NCBI GenBank assembly: GCA_035291705.1 | Contig: DATDRM010000301.1 | Span: forward strand, 1 to 5,233 | Origin: DATDRM01 sp035291705 | GTDB taxonomy: Bacteria > Chloroflexota > Anaerolineae > Anaerolineales > UBA4823 | Reading direction: 5' to 3' | DNA length: 5,233 bases | Part shown: positions 1-4,720 of the stretch, piece after piece | Layout of the letters: each line of letters opens with the position of its first letter | How positions within the stretch are numbered: the stretch's first letter is position 1 | Notes under the pieces: generated by a model | What the model was told of the DNA's origin: nothing | The model's input: the letters and a program-made list of their open reading frames with translations, nothing else | The model's database searches: none | Program-made: the position numbers and the translations under genes

Positions 1-50
1 CGAAGCGGGGTGTGCGGCTACGATGGGCCGGCCGAACCGCCGTATTAGAA

Positions 51-145
51 GTAGGGGCAGGTCTGTTTCCGGCGAAATCGTACTGCCAGATAAGTAACGG
101 GATAGCATAGAACCTGTGCCTGACCTAGCTGAGACCTGCCCCTAC
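51..145 (+). repeat. REP/BIME-like element, copy A (full length)
   Basis: This is a 95-bp element bounded by perfect 14-bp inverted repeats: GTAGGGGCAGGTCT at 51-64 and AGACCTGCCCCTAC at 132-145. Both ends therefore carry an outward GTAG tetranucleotide, as in paired REP sequences (BIMEs) mobilised by REP-associated tyrosine transposases. Just inside the left end, GGCAG (56-60) can pair with CTGCC (83-87), giving a GTAG-plus-hairpin layout. The element has the same length as copy B at 578-672 and resembles it throughout. It lies upstream of the transposase remnant. The 50 bases to its left hold nothing I can identify; the reading frames there are open to the window edge but show no recognisable protein. 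Confidence 0.8.
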
Positions 146-156
146 GCCTGATCATC

Positions 157-270
157 AGACCTGCCCCTACGTAATCCGGTGCACGGCCCCTGCCGGAGGG
201 GAATCGGGATCGCATGGAGGTCTATCCCTGGCCTAGATCAGACCTGCCCCTACGCCATCCGGTGCACGGC
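157..270 (+). repeat. Repeat fragments: two 31-bp direct repeats and a 5'-truncated element
   Basis: The terminal arm AGACCTGCCCCTAC recurs at 157-170 and 240-253. Each copy is followed by nearly the same 17 bases, so 157-187 and 240-270 are 31-bp direct repeats differing at two positions. The stretch 191-253 aligns with the right two thirds of the 95-bp element; it shares GGGATCGCATGGA and GGCCTAGA with copy D at 1022-1114, so it is a left-truncated copy. The upstream start codon at 214 that extends the transposase reading frame lies in this repeat material and is not the native start. Confidence 0.7.
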
Positions 271-577
271 ACCGCCCCAACAAGGATGGAGGGACATGAA
301 ATACGAACCACAAAAACATCAGCGCAGATCGTCCGGTTGAAGGGGTACGACTACAGCCAGCCTGGAGGTTATTTTGTGACCATTGTTGCCCAAAACCGGG
401 AATGCCTATTCGGGGAGATCGTTGAAGGGGAAATGCGGTTATCCAGGGCGGGGAGGATCGTCCAGCATGCCTGGATGGATTTGCCGAACCATTATGCGGA
501 TGTCGTGCTGGACGAATTCGTGATTATGCCGAATCATGTGCATGGGATCATTATATTAACGGAAATGGGTAGGGGCG

Positions 578-672
578 GTAGGGGCAGGTCTGTTTCTGGT
601 GGAATCGTCCTGCCGGATCAGGATCGGGATAGCATGGGACCTGTACCTGACCTGGATCAGACCTGCCCCTAC
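578..672 (+). repeat. REP/BIME-like element, copy B (inside transposase)
   Basis: This is a full 95-bp copy with perfect 14-bp inverted ends (578-591 and 659-672). A partial GGTAGGGGC lies just before it (569-577), suggesting a nested or slipped left end. GGCAGG (583-588) pairs with CCTGCC (609-614) around a 20-nt loop, next to the GTAG. The copy lies in the variable linker after the transposase HVH motif and is read without a stop as part of the protein. Confidence 0.82.
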
Positions 673-750
673 ATTGGTGAAATCGTCCTGCCAGATAGGG
701 ATCGAGATAGCATAGAACCTGTGCCTGACACAGATCAGACCTGCCCCTAC
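673..750 (+). repeat. REP/BIME-like element, copy C (left-truncated, tandem to B)
   Basis: This copy directly follows copy B. The 70-bp core 681-750 aligns without gaps to 603-672 and ends in the same AGACCTGCCCCTAC arm (737-750), but the left GTAG arm is missing. The B-to-C offset is 78 bp, a multiple of three, so both copies are translated in the same register and give a 26-residue repeat (IVLPDxDRDSxxPVPDxDQTCPY). Confidence 0.8.
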
Positions 751-843
751 ACGATCGATAAATCGACCCGCCCATACAATCCACGGCCAGGAACGCGCCA
801 TGGGTTGCCAGAGATCGTGCGGGCGTTCAAATCGTTTTCGGCA

Positions 844-873
844 CGGCGCATTAAGCAATGCGGCGGATCAATG
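844..873 (+). repeat. Imperfect tandem duplication causing a frameshift
   Basis: CGGCGCATTAAGCAATG (844-860) is followed by the similar CGGCGGATCAATG (861-873). Deleting the 17 bases 844-860 joins SFSAR directly to RINALRRTPGRPVWQRNYYE, which is how this transposase family normally reads. A 17-base insertion shifts the frame from 1 to 3, as observed. Confidence 0.6.
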
Positions 874-1021
874 CCTTGCGCCGGACCCCTGGCAGACCGG
901 TATGGCAACGGAATTATTACGAACGAATCATAAGGGATGAGGCTGAATTTAAACATATCGGCGAATACATCCGTTACAATCCCACCGAATGGGAAGCAGA
1001 TCAGGAAAATCCGGGGCGCGG

Positions 1022-1114
1022 GTAGGGGCAGGTCCGGTTCCGGGAAAATCGTCCTGCCGGATAAGTATCGGGATCGCATGGAACCTGTACCGGCCTAGAC
1101 TATACCTGCCCGAC
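1022..1114 (+). repeat. REP/BIME-like element, copy D (at transposase stop)
   Basis: This is a ~93-bp copy with left arm GTAGGGGCAGGTCC and a decayed right arm ATACCTGCCCGAC (1102-1114). GGCAGG (1027-1032) pairs with CCTGCC (1053-1058) around a 20-nt loop, as in copy B. The TAG of its GTAG is the stop codon of the reconstructed transposase. Its right end lies 5 bp before the -35 box of the toxin-antitoxin promoter. Confidence 0.75.
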
Positions 1115-1119
1115 ATGCA

Positions 1120-1148
1120 TTGCTCAATGTGACTATTTTTGTTATAAT
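1120..1148 (+). promoter_or_regulatory. Sigma-70-type promoter of the toxin-antitoxin operon
   Basis: The -35 box TTGCTC (1120-1125) and a perfect -10 box TATAAT (1143-1148) are 17 bp apart. Transcription would start near 1155, about 17 nt before the antitoxin ATG. The spacer is AT-rich, unlike the surrounding sequence. Confidence 0.8.
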
Positions 1149-1154
1149 ATAGTC
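1131..1154. promoter_or_regulatory. Palindromic operator candidate over the -10 box
   Basis: GACTAT (1131-1136) and ATAGTC (1149-1154) are a perfect 6-bp inverted repeat inside a 24-bp imperfect palindrome (8 of 12 half-site positions match) that encloses the -10 box. Phd/YefM and VapB antitoxins typically repress their own promoter by binding such sites, so this is the likely autoregulatory operator. The assignment is by position and symmetry only. Confidence 0.55.
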
Positions 1155-1171
1155 TCAATGGAGGTGTTGCG

Positions 1172-1447
1172 ATGAGCGAAATACGAGTTGGAGTTCGCGA
1201 TCTAAAATCACGCTTGAGCGAATACCTGCGCCAGGTCAAGCAAGGACAAATCGTGATCATCACCGACCACGGCCATCCGGTCGGGCAGCTGTCACCGATT
1301 GAACAACCACTCGATGAACGGCTCAAGGCTTTGCAGGATGCCGGGATGGTAGCCTGGAATGGCCAAAAATTGAAACCGGTAATGCCGGCGGCTGTCAATC
1401 GAGGTGAGCAGCAGGTGTCTGACATCCTGGTGGAGATGCGTGAGTGA
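1172..1447 (+). CDS. vapB: Type II antitoxin, Phd/YefM family
   Basis: This 91-residue protein would neutralise the PIN-domain RNase encoded next to it and repress the shared promoter. The N-terminal half has the Phd/YefM pattern: VGVRDLKSRLSEYLRQVKQG (6-25), then IVIITDHGHPVGQLSPI (27-43), the usual helix-strand DNA-binding and dimer fold. Residues 44-91 are more polar and less conserved and would be the toxin-binding tail. The start is well supported by GGAGGTG at 1160-1166, 5 nt before ATG, and by the promoter just upstream. The stop overlaps the toxin start (GTGA, 1444-1447), indicating translational coupling. The family call is firm; the symbol follows the pairing with a VapC-type toxin, since the fold is Phd/YefM rather than AbrB-like VapB. 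Confidence 0.88.
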   Translation: MSEIRVGVRDLKSRLSEYLRQVKQGQIVIITDHGHPVGQLSPIEQPLDERLKALQDAGMVAWNGQKLKPVMPAAVNRGEQQVSDILVEMRE

Positions 1448-1884
1448 TCCTGTACCTGGATGCCAGCGCGCTGGTGAAGCGATACATCCAGGAGAAAGAA
1501 TCGGAGCAGGTGAGTTCCTGGATCGATGCAGCCGAGATAGTCCTAACTGGGTTAATCACCCGTGTGGAAGTCGCCGCGGCGATTGCCCGCGCCGGGCGGA
1601 TGAAATTGATCTCCTCTGAAGAAGCTCTCGCCGCCCTGCGCCTGTTTCGATCGGAGTGGGAGAGCTTTCATCGGTTGCCAATCACCGAGAACACGGTGAT
1701 GCGGGGTGACGCTTTAGCATATGAGCATAACTTAAGAGGGTATGACGCCACACACTTGGCCTGTGCGCTGATCTGGCAGGAAACCCTGGGCATGCCGGTT
1801 ACGCTGGCATCCTTTGACGGACAGTTGATCGAGGCAGCCAAGGAAGTAAAGATGGCTTTTCTTCCTCGGTCGACAATGGATTGA
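1444..1884 (+). CDS. vapC: PIN-domain ribonuclease toxin, VapC family
   Basis: This 146-residue PIN-domain protein is a probable Mg-dependent endoribonuclease that inhibits translation when released from its antitoxin. The acidic active-site set is complete: D6 in LYLDASALVKRY, E42 in TRVEVAAAI, D101 in RGYDATHLACAL and D125 in ASFDGQLIEAA. The length is typical of VapC toxins. The start is GTG 1444, which overlaps the antitoxin stop by 4 nt; this places the first aspartate at the usual position 6, so no upstream start is needed. Family members cut tRNA, rRNA or mRNA; the target cannot be read from sequence. No lesion is visible, so the pair is probably functional. The antitoxin-toxin order is the usual one. 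Confidence 0.9.
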   Translation: MILYLDASALVKRYIQEKESEQVSSWIDAAEIVLTGLITRVEVAAAIARAGRMKLISSEEALAALRLFRSEWESFHRLPITENTVMRGDALAYEHNLRGYDATHLACALIWQETLGMPVTLASFDGQLIEAAKEVKMAFLPRSTMD

Positions 1885-1905
1885 ACAAAGCCTGGAGGCA
1901 ATCCT

Positions 1906-2841
1906 ATGATCATCATCACTGGCGGTTCTGGATATGTTGGCAGTCACCTGGTGCGGCGGCTGGCCGAAGCCGGCCGGCCGGTGCGCGCCCTGGTGCGCAG
2001 CCGGGCGCGGGCTGAAGAAGAAGGCCGCCTGGAGGGCCTGCCCGTAGAATGGATGGCGGCCGATGTGACTCGACCTGAGACCCTGGCTCCGGCCCTGGAA
2101 GGCGCCACCGGGGTAGTGCACACGGTCGCCATCGCCATCGAAAAGGGCGGGCGCACATACGAAGCCATCAACTTCCAGGGCACGGTCAACGTGGTCGAAG
2201 CGTGCAAAGCGGCTGGCGTGCGCCGCTTCATTAACTTATCCCAAATGGGCGCAGATGCTCGGCTGCCTTATCGCTTCCTGGCCTCCAAAGGCAAAGCGCA
2301 GGAATACGTATCCGCTTCAGGCCTGGAATGGACAGCCTTCTACCCGGCGGTCATCTGGGGACCGGAGGACGAATTTGCCAACACCTTTGCCCGGCTTGTC
2401 CCGCTCAGCCCGCTGATCTACCCGATCGTGGATAAGAAAGCCCGCTTTCAGCCCGTATGGGTGGAAGACGTGGTCACCGCGCTGGTAAAATCGCTCGATG
2501 ACCGGACGACCATCGGGCAGGGGTACGAACTGGGCGGCCCCGAGGTGCTCACCCTGGAGGAGATCGAGCGGCGCACGTTGGCAGCCATCGGCGCGCGCCG
2601 GCTGCTGATCCCCTTCCCCCGGCCTTTGCTCATCCTGGTCGTGGCCCTGATGGAAGCGCTCTTGCCCGCCCCACCGGTGACGCGCAGCCTGCTCGAGCTG
2701 CTCGCCGTGGATAACGTACCGCAGCACAACGCCCTCCAGCGCTTTGTCGACCAGCCGCGCCCATTCAGCACAGAGAACATCGCCCCTTACATGCGCCAGT
2801 TCCGGGTGAGGCAAACCCTGGTCCGGTTCTTCAGTAGGTAA
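1906..2841 (+). CDS. Atypical SDR, NAD(P)-binding, complex I NDUFA9-like
   Basis: This 311-residue protein of the extended/atypical short-chain dehydrogenase superfamily most resembles bacterial NDUFA9-like (SDR_a5-type) proteins. The nucleotide-binding TGGSGYVGSHL (5-15) starts the Rossmann fold; D53 (AADVT) sits where such proteins contact the adenine, and HTVAIA (72-77), the strand RRFINLSQMGA (106-116), FYPAVIWGP and the later WVEDVV match the family. The catalytic YxxxK is not canonical: Y122 is followed by K128 and K130 (SKGKAQEY), as often in members that bind a cofactor without clear dehydrogenase activity. The hydrophobic stretch IPFPRPLLILVVALMEALL near the C-terminus may be membrane-associated. 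The ATG is supported by TGGAGG at 1893-1898, 7 nt upstream. It lies 21 nt after vapC with no terminator between, so co-transcription is likely. Substrate unknown; roles in quinone, lipid or isoprenoid metabolism are possible but unsupported here. Confidence 0.82.
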   Translation: MIIITGGSGYVGSHLVRRLAEAGRPVRALVRSRARAEEEGRLEGLPVEWMAADVTRPETLAPALEGATGVVHTVAIAIEKGGRTYEAINFQGTVNVVEACKAAGVRRFINLSQMGADARLPYRFLASKGKAQEYVSASGLEWTAFYPAVIWGPEDEFANTFARLVPLSPLIYPIVDKKARFQPVWVEDVVTALVKSLDDRTTIGQGYELGGPEVLTLEEIERRTLAAIGARRLLIPFPRPLLILVVALMEALLPAPPVTRSLLELLAVDNVPQHNALQRFVDQPRPFSTENIAPYMRQFRVRQTLVRFFSR

Positions 2842-2859
2842 TAAATTTGTGTTGCCACC

Positions 2860-2964
2860 TGTCATTCTGAGAACCCTGTCGCACAGCGGCGGGGTGAGAC
2901 GAATCCCTGATTCATTTTTCAAAATCGGACGCTCCAGGGATGCTTCGCTCCGCTCAGCATGACA
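2860..2964. repeat. Intergenic palindromic repeat (TGTCATTCTGAG type)
   Basis: A ~105-bp element is bounded by TGTCATTCTGAG (2860-2871) and CTCAGCATGACA (2953-2964), inverted with one mismatch. An inner inverted pair ATCCCTG (2903-2909) / CAGGGAT (2935-2941) brackets an AT-rich loop. The transcript could fold into a long stem just after the SDR stop and may stabilise or end the upstream message, but no T-tract marks a classical terminator. The rest of the 2842-3060 gap holds no gene; AGGTTA (2996-3001) / TAACCT (3023-3028) is a weak additional inverted repeat. Confidence 0.7.
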
Positions 2965-3060
2965 ACAAGTGCGGTTTGCTTCTAGGTAATATCTTAGGTT
3001 AATTAAACGAATACTGGGGGGATAACCTTCAGCCTGGGTTTTAGTGCGCTGATTTTCAAT

Positions 3061-3089
3061 TGGACAAAATCACGAATTTAAAATATACT
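3061..3089 (+). promoter_or_regulatory. Promoter of the tungstate transporter operon
   Basis: TGGACA (3061-3066, 5 of 6 to consensus) and TATACT (3084-3089, 5 of 6) are separated by 17 bp in an AT-rich stretch. The predicted start near 3096 leaves a leader of about 14 nt before ATG 3110. Confidence 0.65.
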
Positions 3090-3107
3090 TGTTACGATAC
3101 AAGTATA
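3084..3107. promoter_or_regulatory. Perfect palindromic operator, 9-6-9
   Basis: TATACTTGT (3084-3092) and ACAAGTATA (3099-3107) are exact reverse complements around the 6-nt spacer TACGAT. The site begins on the -10 box, covers the predicted transcription start and stops 2 nt before ATG 3110, the position expected for a repressor. It does not match the ModE consensus (CGnTATATA pairs) as I know it, so the regulator is unidentified. Confidence 0.7.
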
Positions 3108-3109
3108 CA

Positions 3110-3778
3110 ATGGTTATGTCCTCCGCCCTGTTTGAAATTATTTTCCTGACATTACACGTCTCGGGAACGGCCCTGCTGCTGAGCACTCTGATCGGCATCC
3201 CGTTAGGCGTCCTGATGGGTTTAAGGCGCTTCATCGGGCGGCGGTGGGTGGTGGCTTTGCTCTATACCGGGATGGGTTTTCCACCGGTGGTGATCGGGTT
3301 GTTCGTATACCTGCTGCTTTCCCGCGCTGGCATGCTTGGCCAGCTTAACTGGCAGATCATCCCAGAGCTGTTCACCCCAGGGGCGATGATCCTGGCCCAG
3401 ACGATCATCGCTTTTCCGCTGGTGGGGGGCTTCACCATGGCGGCCGTGATGAGCGTCGATCCGCAACTCCGGCAGCAGGTCATTTCACTCGGCGCGACAA
3501 GCCGCCAGGCGGCCCTGACGGTGCTGTGGGAAGCGCGCATGGGTGTAATTGTGGCAATCATCGCCGGGTTAGGCAGTATTATCTCCGAGGTCGGGGCGGT
3601 AATGCTGGTCGGCGGCAATATCGAGCACCGCACGCGGGTCATGACCACGGCCATCGTGCTGGAAACGCGCAAGGGCAATTTCGACCTGGCCCTGACGCTG
3701 GGGGTGGTTCTTCTGGGCATGGCCTTCTTGATCAACCTGGCCATGTTACGCCTGCAAGGGAGAAGCTTTAATGAGTGA
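3110..3778 (+). CDS. tupB: Tungstate ABC transporter permease TupB
   Basis: This is the inner-membrane permease of an oxyanion (tungstate-type) ABC importer, about 222 residues. Five hydrophobic segments are visible, near 8-35, 46-70, 90-114, 145-170 and 192-212. The cytoplasmic coupling (EAA-type) loop reads DPQLRQQVISLGATSRQAAL (117-136), followed by ISEVGAVMLVGGNI (158-171) and the highly characteristic VMTTAIVLETRKGNF (177-191) of TupB-like permeases. The start is uncertain: ATG 3110 is preferred, ATG 3116 is two codons in, and TTG 3089 is open in frame but lies within the promoter and operator. No clear Shine-Dalgarno sequence precedes any of them, so short-leader initiation is possible. 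The stop overlaps the ATPase start by 8 nt (ATGAGTGA). Specificity for tungstate rather than molybdate is inferred from the family and from tupA downstream. Confidence 0.87.
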   Translation: MVMSSALFEIIFLTLHVSGTALLLSTLIGIPLGVLMGLRRFIGRRWVVALLYTGMGFPPVVIGLFVYLLLSRAGMLGQLNWQIIPELFTPGAMILAQTIIAFPLVGGFTMAAVMSVDPQLRQQVISLGATSRQAALTVLWEARMGVIVAIIAGLGSIISEVGAVMLVGGNIEHRTRVMTTAIVLETRKGNFDLALTLGVVLLGMAFLINLAMLRLQGRSFNE

Positions 3779-4505
3779 GGCCGTCGCCTATCGCATCCGG
3801 GATTTACACAAGGAGTACGCCGGGCGGGAGGTTCTCTCTTGCGAAGCCTTGGATGTCTTGCGTGGCGAGGTCCTGGGTGTGGTGGGTCCCAGCGGCGCTG
3901 GCAAGAGCACTTTGCTGCGCCTGCTCAACTTCATCGAACCTCCCACGCGAGGTTGGATCGAATTTGAAGGCGCGCGCTTCTCTGCGGAACAGGGGATTTC
4001 GCTGGACCTGCGCCGGCGCGTTACTACCATCTTCCAACGCCCCCTGTTGCTCAACCGCAATGTTTGGGACAACGTGACTTACAGCCTGCGGTTGCGGGGG
4101 CAGCGCGATGCACGCGAACCTGCGCAAGCAGCCTTGGAACGGGTTGGAATGGAAAACCTAGCCCGCCAGGACGCCCGCTCCCTTTCCGGCGGCGAAGCGC
4201 AACGGGTCGCCCTGGCACGGGCCCTGATCTTGAATCCAGCAGTGCTTTTGATGGATGAGCCGACAGCCAATCTCGATCCTTACAACGTGGGGTTGATCGA
4301 GCAGATCATCCGCCAGGTCAATCAGGAGCGGAGGACAACGATAGTATTGGTCACACACAATGTGTTTCAAGCCCGGAGGCTGGCCACGCGGGTTGCTTTC
4401 TTGCTCTCTGGCCGGCTGATCGAGGTGGGCGATGTCGAGCAGTTCTTCCAGTCGCCAGCAGATGCGCGCACAAAAGCATTTATCAACGGAGAGATGGTGT
4501 ACTAG
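3771..4505 (+). CDS. tupC: Tungstate ABC transporter ATP-binding protein TupC
   Basis: This 244-residue ABC ATPase powers import through TupB from the cytoplasmic side. All motifs are intact: Walker A GPSGAGKST (39-47), Q-loop Q89 (IFQRP), signature LSGGEAQR (138-145), Walker B LLMDEP (159-164) with catalytic E163, D-loop NLD (167-169) and switch H196 (VTHN). The length fits a one-domain importer ATPase; there is no C-terminal regulatory (TOBE/MOP) domain like that of ModC, which favours Tup over Mod. The start ATG 3771 overlaps the permease stop and has AAGGGAG (3756-3762) about 8 nt upstream, so the two genes are translationally coupled. Alone it could be a phosphate- or polar-amino-acid-type ATPase; the neighbours decide the assignment. 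Confidence 0.87.
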   Translation: MSEAVAYRIRDLHKEYAGREVLSCEALDVLRGEVLGVVGPSGAGKSTLLRLLNFIEPPTRGWIEFEGARFSAEQGISLDLRRRVTTIFQRPLLLNRNVWDNVTYSLRLRGQRDAREPAQAALERVGMENLARQDARSLSGGEAQRVALARALILNPAVLLMDEPTANLDPYNVGLIEQIIRQVNQERRTTIVLVTHNVFQARRLATRVAFLLSGRLIEVGDVEQFFQSPADARTKAFINGEMVY

Positions 4506-4547
4506 GTTGATAACCGTTCGTTATTAGAAAATATCCAACCTTGGCGA

Positions 4548-4633
4548 GTGTCGTTGCGAGCGTTCTTCGCGAAGCAATCTTACGCTGACCGGGAGGAGAT
4601 TGCTTCGGGCAAAAAACCCCCTCGCAATGACAC
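4548..4633. repeat. Intergenic palindromic repeat (TGTCATTGCGAG type)
   Basis: An 86-bp element is bounded by GTGTCGTTGCGAG (4548-4560) and CTCGCAATGACAC (4621-4633), inverted with one mismatch. It has an inner perfect 10-bp stem, GAAGCAATCT (4571-4580) / AGATTGCTTC (4597-4606), with a 16-nt loop. This kind of repeat is widespread between genes in many bacterial genomes. It sits between tupC and tupA, where it could tune or partly end the transcript. Confidence 0.8.
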
Positions 4634-4670
4634 CTGGGCTGGGAGATTTTCAAAATTCATTCGATGACTT

Positions 4671-4699
4671 ATTTAGGGAGGCCGAACTTTCCCATAAAT
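4671..4699 (+). promoter_or_regulatory. Possible hairpin in the tupA leader
   Basis: ATTTAGGGA (4671-4679) can pair with TCCCATAAAT (4690-4699) with one bulged A and a 10-nt loop. It ends 11 nt before the tupA Shine-Dalgarno sequence. No good sigma-70 promoter is apparent in 4506-4720 (only a weak TTTCAA/TATTTA pair at 4648-4675), so tupA probably depends on read-through from tupBC. A function for the hairpin is speculative. Confidence 0.25.
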
Positions 4700-4720
4700 T
4701 CATGGTACAAGGAGGCGAGT

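Larger units (their letters stand above)
296..1025 (+). pseudogene. REP-associated / IS200-like Y1 transposase, frameshifted remnant
   Basis: This is a single-strand (HUH, Y1) transposase of the REP-associated type, which nicks and joins DNA at hairpins through a catalytic tyrosine. The family-typical start MKYEPQKHQRRS is read from ATG 296 after GGAGGG. The frame is then lost by one missing base near 331-333 and continues in frame 1 as RLKGYDYSQPGGYFVT. The metal-binding HVH of MPNHVHGIII is at 535-543. Bases 567-750 are a linker made of the local repeat, read in frame. PEIVRAFKSFSARRI follows, then a second shift at 844-860 moves the family C-terminus (WQRNYYERIIRDEAEF..., 903-1025) into frame 3. 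The longest single open frame (214-933, or from ATG 286) therefore misses both the true N-terminus and the conserved YY segment, which probably contains the nucleophile. Removing 17 bases and adding one gives a protein of about 237 aa. It is almost certainly inactive unless frameshifting or sequencing error is involved. Confidence 0.85.

Noticed and set aside
1..48. C-terminal end of an upstream gene (frame 1 stops at 46-48)
   Set aside because: Only 15 codons are visible, with no recognisable sequence, and the other two frames are also open to the window edge.
51..750. CRISPR array
   Set aside because: Repeat arms recur at irregular spacing and in both orientations, and the intervening sequence is itself repeated, so there are no unique spacers.
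551..858. Minus-strand open frames across the repeat-filled linker
   Set aside because: They are translations of the inverted repeat in the opposite direction; the repeat stays open in several frames. The plus strand has a clear transposase with the HVH motif.
949..1425. 158-codon minus-strand open frame opposite the antitoxin
   Set aside because: It runs through the repeat, the promoter and the antisense of a well-supported antitoxin gene; no recognisable protein features.
2317..2922. 201-codon minus-strand open frame opposite the SDR
   Set aside because: It is the GC-rich antisense shadow of the SDR, with no family motifs, and extends into the palindromic repeat.
2965..3108. Molybdenum/tungsten cofactor riboswitch before tupB
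   Set aside because: The predicted transcription start near 3096 leaves almost no leader, and I see no matching architecture upstream.
3089..3109. TTG 3089 as the tupB start
   Set aside because: It lies on the -10 box and in the left arm of the operator palindrome; the extra seven residues add nothing typical of the family.
4505..4540. Terminator after tupC
   Set aside because: ATAAC/GTTAT (4511-4525) makes only a 5-bp AT-rich stem without a T-tract; too weak to call.
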